A stretch of DNA of 64,000 nt from Pseudomonadota bacterium (lineage in GTDB: Bacteria; Pseudomonadota; Alphaproteobacteria; Caulobacterales; Caulobacteraceae). The DNA is taken from contig JAFECT010000006.1 in NCBI GenBank assembly GCA_018241995.1, forward strand, positions 186,001-250,000, written 5' to 3'. The notes under the pieces were generated by a model. The model searched no databases and had not been told where the DNA came from. It saw only the letters and a list, made by a program, of their open reading frames with translations. Positions 8,243 through 17,257 of this stretch are shown here, in pieces (the first letter of the stretch is position 1; each line of letters opens with the position of its first letter). Both the position numbers and the translations under genes were made by a program.

Positions 8243-8776
8243 ATGCTCGCTCGTTTCGTTCCGACCGTCATGGCCGCCGTCGTCGCCCTGAGCGCCGGCC
8301 AGGCCTGCGCCGAGCGCCTCATCTTCACCTCTGAGCTCAACGGAGCCGGCGCCTCAACCGCCACGCCGTCGAAGGCGCAGGGCCGGGCCCGCATCGTGGT
8401 CGACACCGACGCCCAGACCGTCGACATGGAACTTGTGGTGAGGGGCCTGAAGACCGACGAGCTGTGGACCACCCTGGTCAAGGCGCCGATCGGCCCGGTG
8501 CACCTGCACGTCTACGGCCACGGTTCCCATGACCCGGACAATTCCGCCCTGGCCTTCCCGTTCCCCTACGGCGCCAGCTACGCGCCCACCGCCGAAGGCT
8601 TCAAGGTCGAGGCCAAGGGCTACCGCTACGACCTGTCGGCCGCCTCGGTTGGCTCCAAGGCCAGCTTCGACGAGTTCGTGCATTCGATGCGCGCCGGCGA
8701 CGTGGCGCTGAACATCCACACCAACGCCTATCACGATGGGGAAATCGGCGGGCCGGTGGTGGCGGTGAAGCCGTAG
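8243..8776 (+). CDS. Exported CHRD-domain protein
   Basis: This 177-aa protein has a Sec signal peptide (MLARFVPTVMAAVVALSAGQACA, cleavage near residue 23), so it is periplasmic or secreted. The rest is one CHRD domain: LIFTSELNGAGAS, VHLHVYGHG, and the terminal LNIHTNAYHDGEIGGPV, the CHRD signature. CHRD domains resemble the Cu/Zn-SOD-like fold and bind ligands or metals, but the function is undefined. I chose ATG 8243 over the TTG at 8225 because the signal peptide then starts properly. It appears to be a single-gene unit. Confidence 0.85.
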   Translation: MLARFVPTVMAAVVALSAGQACAERLIFTSELNGAGASTATPSKAQGRARIVVDTDAQTVDMELVVRGLKTDELWTTLVKAPIGPVHLHVYGHGSHDPDNSALAFPFPYGASYAPTAEGFKVEAKGYRYDLSAASVGSKASFDEFVHSMRAGDVALNIHTNAYHDGEIGGPVVAVKP

Positions 8777-8803
8777 GGGCGGACCTGGCTCGAAATTTTT
8801 ACG

Positions 8804-8870
8804 CATGTCAGGTTGACCTGACATGACGGTGATGTAAGGTATTCCTGACAAAACGTCAGGAGGACCTGTC
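8804..8870. promoter_or_regulatory. Dual-palindrome operator/promoter of the 8871-9493 cassette
   Basis: Palindrome 1 (8804-8825) is CATGTCAGGT, 2 nt, and its exact complement. Palindrome 2 (8844-8860) is CCTGAC, 5 nt, GTCAGG. A degenerate half-site, ACCTGTCATG, overlaps the start codon. TTGACC (8814) and TAAGGT (8835) could be the -35 and -10, so palindrome 1 would cover the -35 and palindrome 2 the start of transcription. AGGAGGA before the ATG is the ribosome-binding site. The likely ligand is the HTH protein at 9281. Confidence 0.7.
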
Positions 8871-9281
8871 ATGAACAACACCGATGCTGACAACGTCACG
8901 TGGCCGGGCGACCGGCAGTACATCTTCGGCACCACGGCCTCCATGGGCCTATATGTGATCTCCATCCTCGCCTTGAGCTGGGCCGTTCCGCGGGGCCTGC
9001 TGAGCGGCCCAGCGATGTATGCGGCGATCCTGACCCCCAGCCTGGCCATCGCCATCCAGCTGTGGGTCACCATGCGCTTCCTCGGTCGTGTCGATGAATA
9101 TGTGCGCGGCGTCACCACCAAGCGCTTCCTGGCCTCGGCCATGCTGTCGTGCATCGTCGCGACGACCTGGGGCTTCTTCGAAACCTACGCCGGCGCGGCG
9201 CACATGCCGGGCTGGCTGATCTATCCGCTGTTCTGGGGTCTGTTCGGCGTGGTCACCCCGTTCATCCGGACCTCACGCTGA
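8871..9281 (+). CDS. Four-span membrane protein of an HTH cassette
   Basis: This 136-aa protein has four predicted membrane segments, at about 18-38, 47-70, 85-105 and 112-130, with little soluble sequence apart from a 17-residue N-terminus. No family is recognised with confidence. A strong AGGAGGA Shine-Dalgarno precedes the ATG. Its TGA overlaps the ATG of the next gene (TGATG), so production is coupled to that of the regulator. The two palindromes upstream suggest autoregulation by the downstream HTH protein. Whether the membrane protein senses a signal or tethers the regulator is inference. Confidence 0.75.
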   Translation: MNNTDADNVTWPGDRQYIFGTTASMGLYVISILALSWAVPRGLLSGPAMYAAILTPSLAIAIQLWVTMRFLGRVDEYVRGVTTKRFLASAMLSCIVATTWGFFETYAGAAHMPGWLIYPLFWGLFGVVTPFIRTSR

Positions 9282-9493
9282 TGAAGAACCAGCTTCGCGT
9301 CCTGCGCGCCGGCAAGGGCTGGACCCAGGAGGAGCTCGGCAAGGCGTTGGGCGTCTCGCGACAGGCGGTCAACGCCCTGGAATCCGAGAAGCACGATCCC
9401 TCACTCGACCTGGCCTACCGCGCCGCCGCCATATTCGACCTGCCGGTCGAGGACATCTTCGAAAATCCCCACCGGCTCCTGCCTAGGGCCTGA
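9281..9493 (+). CDS. Small XRE-family HTH regulator
   Basis: This 70-aa XRE/Cro-type regulator begins MKNQLRVLRAGKGWTQEELG, continues with VSRQAVNALESEKHDPSL as the recognition region, and ends AAIFDLPVEDIFENPHR. This matches the YgzD/YozG-like group of minimal DNA-binding proteins. The start overlaps the upstream stop by one base. It probably binds the CAGGT/ACCTG palindromes at 8804-8860 and represses its own promoter. It is the last gene of the cassette. Confidence 0.88.
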   Translation: MKNQLRVLRAGKGWTQEELGKALGVSRQAVNALESEKHDPSLDLAYRAAAIFDLPVEDIFENPHRLLPRA

Positions 9494-9549
9494 ATCTCGG
9501 GCTGATCTGGCCTAGCACCAACCCATCCAACCCAACCGCCGACATCCCT

Positions 9550-9565
9550 CGTCCCCTTCGGGACG
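9550..9565 (+). terminator. Short stem-loop after the HTH cassette
   Basis: CGTCCC, loop CTTC, GGGACG forms a perfect 6-bp stem between the HTH gene and the hydrolase. No T-run follows, so it is only a weak terminator or leader hairpin candidate. Confidence 0.35.
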
Positions 9566-9603
9566 GGCCGGCGAAACACGTCCCAAATCCAAGGAGAATT
9601 TCC

Positions 9604-10560
9604 ATGTCCAAACCCCTGCAGATCGTCGCCGCCGCGACCCTCGGCCTCGCCCTTCTGACCGGTGCCGTCCGCGCCCAGGCTCAAGCCGCGCCTGCCACGG
9701 CTCCTGCCGCTCCAGCCGTCCAGCCCGCCGCACCGGACACCCTGCCGTTGATCCACGGCCGCTTCACCGTGCAGGTGGTCGGCCACGGCCCGGACGTGAT
9801 CCTGATCCCGGGGCTGTCGTCCTCGCGCGACACCTTCGCGGCCCTGGTCAAGGCCGACGCGGGCCGCCACCGCCTGCACCTGGTCCAGCTCGCGGGTTTC
9901 GCCGGCACGCCCGCCGGCGACAACGCCGGCGGCGACAAGGTGGCTGCGCCCACGGTGGAGGCGATCGCCGAGTACATCCGCGAAGCCAAGCTCAAGCGCC
10001 CCGCGGTGATCGGCCATTCGCTGGGCGGCGAGTCCGCCCTGATGCTGGCCGCGCATCACCCGGACCTGGTGTCCCGCGTGATGGTCGTGGATGCCTTCCC
10101 CTTCTACGCCCTGATCTTCGGCAAGGACCAGACGCCCGAGACGGCCGCGCGCCAGCTCGCGCCCTGGCGCGATGGGATGCTGAAGAGCGACGACGCCTCC
10201 TGGCGCAAGGCCTCGGCCGCCCAGACCCTGGCGCTCGTCACCGCGCCGGAGCATCAGCGCGAAGTGCAGAGCTGGATGCTGGCCAGCGACCGGGCCGTGA
10301 CCGCCCACGCCTTCTTCGAACTGGGCACCACCGACCTGCGCCCCGAACTGCCCAAGATCGCCGCACCGACCACGGTCCTCTATGCCTACAACAGCTTCAT
10401 CCCCCTGCCGGCCGCGGTCATGGATGCGAACGTCGCGGAAATGTATGCGGGCCTGAAGAGCGTGAAGCTGATCCGCGTGGACGACAGCCGCCACTTCATC
10501 AGCTTCGACAAGCCGGAGCGGTTCGTGGCGGAGGCGGAGAGGTTCCTCGACGGGCGATAG
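9604..10560 (+). CDS. Exported alpha/beta hydrolase
   Basis: This 318-aa protein has a signal peptide (MSKPLQIVAAATLGLALLTG, cleavage near AQA) followed by an Ala/Pro-rich linker to about residue 45. The alpha/beta-hydrolase domain has the oxyanion segment LIPGLSSSRDTF, the nucleophile elbow GHSLGG, an acid region around VVDAFP, and the catalytic His in DDSRHFISFDKPERF. The triad appears complete. The substrate is unknown; periplasmic esterase or peptidase activity is plausible. AAGGAG lies 8 nt before the ATG. It appears monocistronic. Confidence 0.85.
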   Translation: MSKPLQIVAAATLGLALLTGAVRAQAQAAPATAPAAPAVQPAAPDTLPLIHGRFTVQVVGHGPDVILIPGLSSSRDTFAALVKADAGRHRLHLVQLAGFAGTPAGDNAGGDKVAAPTVEAIAEYIREAKLKRPAVIGHSLGGESALMLAAHHPDLVSRVMVVDAFPFYALIFGKDQTPETAARQLAPWRDGMLKSDDASWRKASAAQTLALVTAPEHQREVQSWMLASDRAVTAHAFFELGTTDLRPELPKIAAPTTVLYAYNSFIPLPAAVMDANVAEMYAGLKSVKLIRVDDSRHFISFDKPERFVAEAERFLDGR

Positions 10561-10653
10561 AGCCCGTCGAGAGACGCCCGCGGCGCGTTAGCACATCGCA
10601 TAGAATCGTCTGATCAACTGTACGGACAGATCGATGAAGTCGGGGCGTGGCCA

Positions 10654-10680
10654 GCGCAGGATGCCCACATCGTCCTGCGC
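10654..10680 (+). other. Leader stem-loop before the ETR1-type kinase
   Basis: GCGCAGGA (10654-10661) pairs perfectly with TCCTGCGC (10673-10680) around an 11-nt loop. It lies just upstream of the Shine-Dalgarno GGGGGAG (10689-10695) of the kinase gene. It may tune translation or terminate transcription upstream. No known riboswitch is recognised. Confidence 0.45.
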
Positions 10681-10701
10681 GCACCCTCGGGGGAGCGTCG
10701 A

Positions 10702-11925
10702 ATGTTCGACTATTTCCGGAAGCTGCTCGATTCCGCGAGCCTGTCGCCGCACGGCATCTGCCTGCTGTGGCGACCGGAGCTGCTGTGGACCCACGTCACC
10801 TCGGACGCCGTCATCGCGGCGTCCTATTTCTCGATCTCGGCGGCGCTGTCCTACTTCCTGATGCGCCGGAGGGACATCAGCTTCGGGCCGATGGTCTGGG
10901 CCTTCGCCACCTTCATCCTGGCCTGCGGCGCCACCCACGTGATGTCGATCTGGACGCTCTGGCATCCGGACTATGGCGTCGAGGCGATGGTCAAGCTCCT
11001 GACTGCGGTGGCCTCGATCGTCACCGCCGTGGCGCTCTGGCCGCTTCTGCCCAAGGCCCTGGCCTGGCCCTCGCCGGTGCAGCTCCAGGCCGCCAACAGC
11101 GCCCTGGAGGAGCGGATCCGGGAACGCGACACGGCGATGGAGGCCCTGCGCCTGGAGACCGCCGCGCGGCTCGAGGCGGAACAGAAACTCCGACATGCGC
11201 AGAAGATGGAGGCGGTGGGCCAGCTGACCGGCGGAGTCGCCCACGACTTCAACAATCTGATGACCGTGGTCCTGGCCAATCTGGAGCGGGCCGAGCGCCA
11301 GCTAAGCAAGGATGGGGCGGGCAAGGACGAGGCGGCCGTGGTCAAGGCATTGCAGAACGCCCAGGTCGGCGCCCGCCGCGCCGCGGTCCTGACCCGGCAG
11401 CTGCTTTCCTTCTCGCGCCGCCAGCCGCTGCAGCCGGTGCTCGGTGACGTCAATGAGATCGTCAGCCAGGCGGCCGACCTGGCCAAGGGCCTGATGCCCG
11501 ATCAGGTCCGCACCGAACTGAAGCTGGCGTCCGGCCTGCCCTCGGTGCAGGTCGATATCAACGAGGCGGTCAACGCCCTCGTCAATCTCTCGGCCAATGC
11601 GCGCGACGCCATGCCGGAGGGCGGTTCCCTGGTTATCCAGACCGGCCTGGCGGAACTGGAGCAGGGGGCGGTCTCCGACCTGAAGGCCGGTTCCTATGTG
11701 ACCGCCGCGGTGACCGACACGGGCTGCGGCTTGGCGCCGGAGGTGGCCGAGAAGGCCTTCGAGCCGTTCTTCACCACCAAGCCGTTGGGCGAGGGAACGG
11801 GCCTCGGCCTCAGCCAGGTCTACGGTTTCATCCGCCAGTCCGGCGGTGACGTGATCATCGACAGCTTGGTCGGCAGGGGCACGACGGTTACGCTCTATCT
11901 GCCGGCTGCGGGGGAAGCAGCATGA
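10702..11925 (+). CDS. ETR1-type (ethylene-binding) sensor histidine kinase
   Basis: This 407-aa protein has three N-terminal membrane helices (about 33-54, 63-86 and 95-117) that closely resemble the ethylene-binding domain of plant ETR1 and cyanobacterial SynEtr1. D35, Y42, I45, I72, C75 and H79 match ETR1 D25, Y32, I35, I62, C65 and H69 at a constant offset of ten. The CGATH copper motif is intact; ETR1 P36 is Ser46 here. A coiled-coil stretch (about 128-165) leads to a CckA-like kinase core: H181 in [10 protein letters not shown]-box [10 protein letters not shown], and glycine boxes DTGCGLAP and [10 protein letters not shown]. There is no GAF or receiver domain. The downstream receiver gene overlaps by 4 nt. 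Ethylene binding is inference from the domain. Confidence 0.88.
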   Translation: MFDYFRKLLDSASLSPHGICLLWRPELLWTHVTSDAVIAASYFSISAALSYFLMRRRDISFGPMVWAFATFILACGATHVMSIWTLWHPDYGVEAMVKLLTAVASIVTAVALWPLLPKALAWPSPVQLQAANSALEERIRERDTAMEALRLETAARLEAEQKLRHAQKMEAVGQLTGGVAHDFNNLMTVVLANLERAERQLSKDGAGKDEAAVVKALQNAQVGARRAAVLTRQLLSFSRRQPLQPVLGDVNEIVSQAADLAKGLMPDQVRTELKLASGLPSVQVDINEAVNALVNLSANARDAMPEGGSLVIQTGLAELEQGAVSDLKAGSYVTAAVTDTGCGLAPEVAEKAFEPFFTTKPLGEGTGLGLSQVYGFIRQSGGDVIIDSLVGRGTTVTLYLPAAGEAA

Positions 11926-12296
11926 ACACCGAAGCGGGAAAGGGCGCGCCGGCCAGGACCGTGCTGGTCGTCGAAGACGAGGCGCTCGTTCGCGAGGTCC
12001 TTTGCGATGACCTGCGCGAGGCGGGCTATCTGGTCGACGAGGCCGAGCGGGGCGACGATGCGATCGCGGCCCTGCAGCGGGGCTTCGACGTTCTGCTGAC
12101 CGATATCCGCCTGCCCGGGCGGCTCACCGGCTGGGACGTGGCCGAGGCGGCCCGGCGCGCGACGCCCGATATCCAGGTGATCTACATGACCGGCTATACG
12201 CCGGACGCGCCGCGGCAGGTGGCCGGCAGCCAGCTGATCTCCAAGCCCTGCACCGGTTCGGAGATCGTGGCCTTGATGCAGCGATCGGCGGCCTGA
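11922..12296 (+). CDS. Single-domain response regulator
   Basis: This 124-aa CheY-like receiver has no output domain. The acidic pocket is in VVEDE (about 17-20), the phosphoacceptor is D61 in LLTDIRLPG, followed by Thr in IYMTGYT and Lys in ISKPC. ATGA overlap with the upstream ETR1-type kinase makes it the obvious partner, receiving phosphate from H181. Without an output domain it must act by protein contact, as a phosphate shuttle, or as a sink. The receiver resembles those fused to CckA-type kinases, suggesting a split hybrid kinase. Confidence 0.92.
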   Translation: MNTEAGKGAPARTVLVVEDEALVREVLCDDLREAGYLVDEAERGDDAIAALQRGFDVLLTDIRLPGRLTGWDVAEAARRATPDIQVIYMTGYTPDAPRQVAGSQLISKPCTGSEIVALMQRSAA

Positions 12297-12300
12297 CTGC

Positions 12301-13410
12301 CTAGTGCGCGTGCGGCCCTTCCGGGGGCGTCGCGCCCGGCGGGGTCATCTGCTTGCGCCGCAACCGCGTCAGCCGTCGCAAGCGCCGCCAGAACCGGGTC
12401 TTCTCAGGCTCCGGATAGGGCTTCAGGTTGCGCACGAACTCCTCGGCCGAGGCGCGCCACGAGAACTTCTCGGCGTAGGCGCGGACCGCCTTGCGGTCGA
12501 GTTTCAGGCACTCCAGGCAGGCCTGTTTCAGGTCCTGGTCGATCACGCCGGCGCCGGAGCCCGGGATGATGTCGATGGGGCCAGGGGCGGGGTAGGCGGC
12601 GACCGGGGTGCCGGTGGCCATGGCCTCCAGGATCACCAGGCCGAAAGTGTCGGTCAGGGACGGGAACACGAACACGTCCGCGTCGGCGTAGCAGCGGGCC
12701 AGCTCGTCGCCGAACTTGGCGCCCACGAACTTGGCCTCGGGATATTTCTTCTCCAGCTCCGCCTTTGACGGCCCGTCGCCCACCACCACCTTGGTCCCGG
12801 GCAGGTCCAGTTCGAGGAAGGCCTCGATGTTCTTCTCCACCGCCACCCGGCCGACCGAGACGAAGATCGGGCGCTCCAGGCCCTCGAAGATCGGCTCCAG
12901 GCCGGGACGGAACAGCTCGGTGTCCACTCCGCGCGACCAAGGCGAGATGTTGCGGAAGCCGTGCTTCTCCAGGTCCGAGCGCATGGTGGGGGTCGCCACC
13001 ATCACCCGGCCCGACGGCTTGTGGAACCAGCGCATGAAGGCGTAGCCCACCGACAGCGGCACCGGGAAGCGCGCGGCCACGTACTCGGGGTACTTGGTGT
13101 GATAGCTGGTGGTGAAGGGCAGGCCCCACTCCTGGCACACCCGGCGCGCGGCCATGCCGATCGGGCCCTCGGTGGCGATGTGGATGCCGTCCGGCTCGAA
13201 GTCCTTGAACTTCTCGCGGATCTCCTCGTAGGCGCCCAGCGCCAGCCGGATCTCCGGATAGGTCGGCATCGGCACGGTCTTGAACTGGTCCGGGCTGATG
13301 ACCAGCACCTCGTGGCCCATGGCGCGGCACTCGGCCACCGTGCGGGTCAGGGTGCGGACCACGCCATTGACCTGAGGCTCCCAGGCGTCCGTGGCCAACA
13401 GAATACGCAT
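12301..13410 (-). CDS. GT4-type glycosyltransferase
   Basis: This 369-aa GT-B glycosyltransferase has the N-terminal LATDAWEPQVNGVVRTL, typical of alpha-glycosyltransferases acting on diacylglycerol or other membrane acceptors. The acceptor domain has SYHTKYPEYVAARFP. The donor domain contains FVSVGRVAVEKNIEAFL and the E-x7-E motif region DVFVFPSLTDTFGLVILEAMATGTPV. The C-terminus is very basic (FWRRLRRLTRLRRKQ), suggesting membrane association. The likely product is a glycolipid; donor and acceptor cannot be told from sequence. Its stop is 4 nt from the convergent receiver gene. Confidence 0.85.
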   Translation of the reverse strand: MRILLATDAWEPQVNGVVRTLTRTVAECRAMGHEVLVISPDQFKTVPMPTYPEIRLALGAYEEIREKFKDFEPDGIHIATEGPIGMAARRVCQEWGLPFTTSYHTKYPEYVAARFPVPLSVGYAFMRWFHKPSGRVMVATPTMRSDLEKHGFRNISPWSRGVDTELFRPGLEPIFEGLERPIFVSVGRVAVEKNIEAFLELDLPGTKVVVGDGPSKAELEKKYPEAKFVGAKFGDELARCYADADVFVFPSLTDTFGLVILEAMATGTPVAAYPAPGPIDIIPGSGAGVIDQDLKQACLECLKLDRKAVRAYAEKFSWRASAEEFVRNLKPYPEPEKTRFWRRLRRLTRLRRKQMTPPGATPPEGPHAH

Positions 13411-13494
13411 GCGTGCGAGGGTCTTCGATCCGTGAGCGGGTCGCTCAGCCTATAGGGCGAACCGTCGCGAAAGGCGAGATGGCTCGAATGCGGC

Positions 13495-13947
13495 CTATAC
13501 GGGCAGCTCCAGCGTGGATTTCACCTCTTCCAGCACCGCATAGGTGCGGGTCTCGCGCACGCCCGGCATGGCGACCAGGGTCTCGCCGAGAAACTGGCGG
13601 TAGGCGGCCATGTCCTTGACCCGCGCCTTGATCAGATAGTCGAAGCCGCCGGCCACCATGTGGCACTCCAGGACTTCGGGTGAGCGGCGCACGTGCTCGG
13701 CAAAGCGCTCGAAGGTCTCCTCGGTGGTGCGGTCCAGGTGCACCTCGACGAAGATCAGCAGCGACAGGTCGAGCTTGGCCGGATCGAGCAGGGCGGCGTA
13801 GCCGGTAATCACCCCGCGCTCGCGCAGCCGCTTGACCCGCTCGAAGCAGGCGGCCGGCGACAGGTTGCAGCGCTGAGCCAGCGCCTGGTTGGTGATGCGG
13901 CCGTCCCGCTGCAGCTCGCGCAGCAGACGCCGGTCGACCTCTTCCAT
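13495..13947 (-). CDS. putR: Lrp/AsnC regulator, probable PutR
   Basis: This 150-aa Lrp/AsnC-family protein has an N-terminal winged HTH (MEEVDRRLLRELQRDGRITN, then LAQRCNLSPAACFERVKRLR) and a C-terminal RAM ligand-binding domain (LLIFVEVHLDR, VLECHMVAGGFDYLIKARV). It is divergent from putA with 128 nt between. In Rhodobacter, Agrobacterium and Caulobacter relatives an Lrp-type PutR activates putA in response to proline, so the same role is inferred. The symbol rests on this context. Confidence 0.85.
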   Translation of the reverse strand: MEEVDRRLLRELQRDGRITNQALAQRCNLSPAACFERVKRLRERGVITGYAALLDPAKLDLSLLIFVEVHLDRTTEETFERFAEHVRRSPEVLECHMVAGGFDYLIKARVKDMAAYRQFLGETLVAMPGVRETRTYAVLEEVKSTLELPV

Positions 13948-13957
13948 GATGACGATA

Positions 13958-13985
13958 CTTCGGTTTCGTGGCTGTTACGCCGAAG
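13958..13985. promoter_or_regulatory. Inverted repeat in the putR-putA divergent region
   Basis: CTTCGG (13958-13963) and CCGAAG (13980-13985) are exact complements 16 nt apart, within the 128-nt region shared by the two divergent genes. Lrp-type regulators bind spaced, weakly symmetric sites in such regions, so this is a candidate PutR site. A 6-bp arm can also arise by chance. Confidence 0.35.
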
Positions 13986-14075
13986 GATGTTCGCCTATCT
14001 CCGCGAAAAAACCAAGATAATCCGGCCTATTTCATGAGATAACCGACGATCTCAGTTTTCCAGTGAAAGCGCGCC

Positions 14076-17000
14076 ATGCCGCTCGACTCCCTGCCGCCGG
14101 CCATCGATCGTTGGGACAGCCTGGATGCGGGCAAGTTCCAGGATGAGGGCGAGGCCGTAGCCGCCCTCCTGGCCGCGAACGCCCTGACCACGGAGGACCG
14201 CGCCGCCGTGGTCGCGGAGGCTGAGGCGCTGGTGAACGGCGCGCGCGGACGCACCGAGCGCCAGGGCGTGGTCGAAAGCTTCCTGCAGCAGTTCTCGCTG
14301 GGCACCCGCGAAGGCCTGGCCCTGATGTGCCTGGCCGAGGCCCTGCTGCGCACCCCCGACGAGGACACCAAGGACCGCCTGATCGCCGAGAAGATCGGCT
14401 CGGCCGACTGGGCCTCGCACCTGGGCAAGTCCGACAGCCTGTTCGTCAACGCCTCGACCTGGGGCCTGATGCTGACCGGGCGCATCGTCGACGTGGACGA
14501 GCAGGCCAAGCAGGACCTGGGCGGCTTCATCGCCCGCATCGCCGGGCGCCTGGGCGAGCCGGTGATCCGCCAGGCGGTGGCCGCGGCCGTGCGCATCATG
14601 GGCGAGCAGTTCGTGCTGGGCCGCACCATCGAGGACGCGCTGAAGCGGGCCAAGAAGGAGGGCATGCTCTGCTCCTTCGACATGCTGGGCGAAGGCGCGC
14701 GCACCGCCGCCGACGCCGAGCGCTACGAGCGCCTGTACGCCTACGCCATTGAGACCGTCGGCAAGAACAAGGGCGGGAGCGGGCCGGAGACCGGCCACGG
14801 CGTCTCGGTGAAGCTGTCGGCGCTGTGCCCCCGCTACGAGGCGACCCAGGAGGCGCGGGTCTGGGCCGAGCTCTATCCGCGCATCAAGCGCCTGGCCCTG
14901 ATCGCGGCCAAGTACGACCTGAACTACGCGATCGACGCCGAAGAGAGCGACCGCCTGACCCTGTCGATGAAGCTGATCGAGGCCCTGGCCAACGAGCGCG
15001 AGCTCGGCCGATGGACCGGTCTCGGCGTCGTGGTGCAGGCCTATCAGAAGCGCGGGCGCGAGGTGATCGCGCGGCTCAACGACCTGTCGAAGCGCTCGAA
15101 GCGTCGGCTGATGGTGCGCTTGGTCAAGGGCGCCTACTGGGACAGCGAGATCAAGCGCGCCCAGATCGCCGGGCGCACCGACTATCCGGTCTTCACCACC
15201 AAGCCCGCCACCGACCTCAGCTACCTGATCTGCGCTCGCGACCTGATCGCGGCGGCCCCGAACCTCTATCCGCAGTTCGCGAGCCACAACGCCCATACCC
15301 TGGCCGCGGTGCGGCGCATGGCCCAGCAGGCGGGCGTCAAGATCGAGCACCAGCGCCTGCACGGCATGGGTGAGGCGCTCTATGACGCGGCGGAAGACCG
15401 CTACGGCGACATGATCGTGCGCGCCTATGCGCCGGTCGGCGGGCATGAGGACCTCTTGCCCTATCTGGTCCGCCGCCTGCTCGAGAACGGAGCCAACACC
15501 TCCTTCGTGCACGCCCTGCTCGACGACAATGTGCCGGCCTCGCTCGTCGTGGCCGACCCGATCACCGCCGTGGAGGCCCAGCCGGGCCGCCACCCCAAGA
15601 TCCCCACGCCGGAAAACCTCTACGGCCCTTCCAGAAAGAACTCCCTCGGCATGGACTTCACCCAGACCGTCGACCGCGACCGCATCAAGAAGGCCCTGCA
15701 GGCCATCGACGACGATCGTCTGCGCTCCGGCCCCATCGTGGGCGGCAAGTTGCGGAAGGGCGCCGGCCCCAAGGATGTGACCAGCCCGGTCGACCGTAAC
15801 CGCGTGGTCGGCGAGGTCTCTGAAGCCACCGAGGCCGATCTGAAAGAGGCGATGAAGCTGGCCCAGGCCGCCCAGATCAAATGGGACGACATGGGCGGCC
15901 CGGCCCGGGCCAAGGTGCTGCGCGCCATGGGCGACGCACTGGAAGCCAGGACCGACCATTTCGTGGCCCTCTTGGCGCGCGAAGGCGGCAAGACGCTGAA
16001 CGACGGCGTGGCCGAGGTGCGCGAGGCGGCCGACTTCTGCCGTTACTACGCCGACCTCGCCGAAAAGCAGTTCGCGGGGCCTGAGACCCTGGCCGGACCG
16101 GTAGGCGAGACCAACCAGCTGGTGCTGCACGGGCGCGGGGTGTTCGTCTGCATCAGCCCCTGGAACTTCCCGCTGGCCATCTTCACCGGCCAGATCGTGG
16201 CGGCTCTGGCCGCCGGCAACGCGGTCCTGGCCAAGCCGGCGGAGCAGACCCCGCTGGTGGCGGCGGAGGCCGTGCGCGCCTTCCACGCCGCTGGCCTGGA
16301 CCCGAACCTGCTGGCGCTGCTGCCCGGGCGCGGCGAGACGGTCGGCGCGATGCTGACGGCGCATCCTGAGATCGACGGCGTGGCCTTCACCGGCGGCACC
16401 GACACCGCCTGGCGCATCAACCGGACCCTGGCCGACCGCCAGGGCCCGATCATCCCGCTGATCGCCGAGACCGGCGGGCTGAACGGTATGTTCGTGGATA
16501 CGACCGCGCTCCGCGAACAGGTGATCGACGACGTGATCCTCTCGGCCTTCGGCTCCGCCGGCCAGCGCTGCTCGGCGCTGCGGGTGCTCTATGTGCCGAA
16601 GGACTCCGCCGACGGCCTGATCGGGGGTCTAGCCGGGGCGATGGACGCCCTGGTGCTGGGTGATCCGGCGGACGCCTCCACCGACGTCGGTCCGGTGATC
16701 GACGAGGACGCCCAGAAGGCGCTGCAGGACCATCTCGCGCGCCTCGAGAAGGAGGCCAAGGTGCTCAAATGCCTGGACCCGGGCGTGGCGGGTGAGGAGG
16801 GCGTGTTCTTCGGCCCGGTGATGGCCGAGATCCCGTCGCCCGACTTCCTGGAGCGCGAAGTGTTCGGCCCCGTCCTGCACGTCTATCGCTACGACCCGGC
16901 CAAGCTGCCTGAGGTGGCCAGGAAGCTGGCCGCGCGCGGCTACGGCCTGACGCTCGGCGTGCACAGCCGTATCGAGGCCTTCGCCGAGGAGGTCACCCGC

Positions 17001-17201
17001 CTGGTCCCGGCCGGCAACGTCTACGTCAACCGCTCGATCATCGGCGCGGTGGTGGGCGTCCAGCCGTTCGGGGGCGAGGGGCTGTCCGGCACGGGCCCGA
17101 AGGCAGGCGGCCCGCATGCCCTGGTGCGCTACGCCCACGAGCGGGCGATCAGCGTGAACATCGCAGCCCAGGGCGGCGACCCGGCGCTGCTGAACCTCTA
17201 A
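14076..17201 (+). CDS. putA: Bifunctional proline dehydrogenase / P5C dehydrogenase PutA
   Basis: PutA oxidises proline to glutamate in two steps with substrate channelling. The 1041-aa protein has the proline dehydrogenase barrel in the N-terminal half ([51 protein letters not shown]). The aldehyde dehydrogenase half has [27 protein letters not shown] and the catalytic Cys832 in SAGQRCSAL. There is no N-terminal ribbon-helix-helix domain, so it is not an autorepressor; the divergent Lrp regulator fits that. This is the short class of PutA. Confidence 0.97.
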   Translation: MPLDSLPPAIDRWDSLDAGKFQDEGEAVAALLAANALTTEDRAAVVAEAEALVNGARGRTERQGVVESFLQQFSLGTREGLALMCLAEALLRTPDEDTKDRLIAEKIGSADWASHLGKSDSLFVNASTWGLMLTGRIVDVDEQAKQDLGGFIARIAGRLGEPVIRQAVAAAVRIMGEQFVLGRTIEDALKRAKKEGMLCSFDMLGEGARTAADAERYERLYAYAIETVGKNKGGSGPETGHGVSVKLSALCPRYEATQEARVWAELYPRIKRLALIAAKYDLNYAIDAEESDRLTLSMKLIEALANERELGRWTGLGVVVQAYQKRGREVIARLNDLSKRSKRRLMVRLVKGAYWDSEIKRAQIAGRTDYPVFTTKPATDLSYLICARDLIAAAPNLYPQFASHNAHTLAAVRRMAQQAGVKIEHQRLHGMGEALYDAAEDRYGDMIVRAYAPVGGHEDLLPYLVRRLLENGANTSFVHALLDDNVPASLVVADPITAVEAQPGRHPKIPTPENLYGPSRKNSLGMDFTQTVDRDRIKKALQAIDDDRLRSGPIVGGKLRKGAGPKDVTSPVDRNRVVGEVSEATEADLKEAMKLAQAAQIKWDDMGGPARAKVLRAMGDALEARTDHFVALLAREGGKTLNDGVAEVREAADFCRYYADLAEKQFAGPETLAGPVGETNQLVLHGRGVFVCISPWNFPLAIFTGQIVAALAAGNAVLAKPAEQTPLVAAEAVRAFHAAGLDPNLLALLPGRGETVGAMLTAHPEIDGVAFTGGTDTAWRINRTLADRQGPIIPLIAETGGLNGMFVDTTALREQVIDDVILSAFGSAGQRCSALRVLYVPKDSADGLIGGLAGAMDALVLGDPADASTDVGPVIDEDAQKALQDHLARLEKEAKVLKCLDPGVAGEEGVFFGPVMAEIPSPDFLEREVFGPVLHVYRYDPAKLPEVARKLAARGYGLTLGVHSRIEAFAEEVTRLVPAGNVYVNRSIIGAVVGVQPFGGEGLSGTGPKAGGPHALVRYAHERAISVNIAAQGGDPALLNL

Positions 17202-17257
17202 CCGGATTTGCGCTGAAGCCGCCTTGGGCGCACCTTCTCCGCCAGGGAGAGGGGTCC

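Noticed and set aside
14052-16364. 770-aa open frame on the - strand opposite putA
   Set aside because: The translation is Gly/His/Arg/Gln-rich with no domain and mirrors putA codons. Long antisense frames are expected at high G+C; the putA reading is unambiguous. The same holds for - strand frames at 17198-18817, 21984-23777, 33060-35435, 50929-52314, 52449-53666 and 57024-58961.
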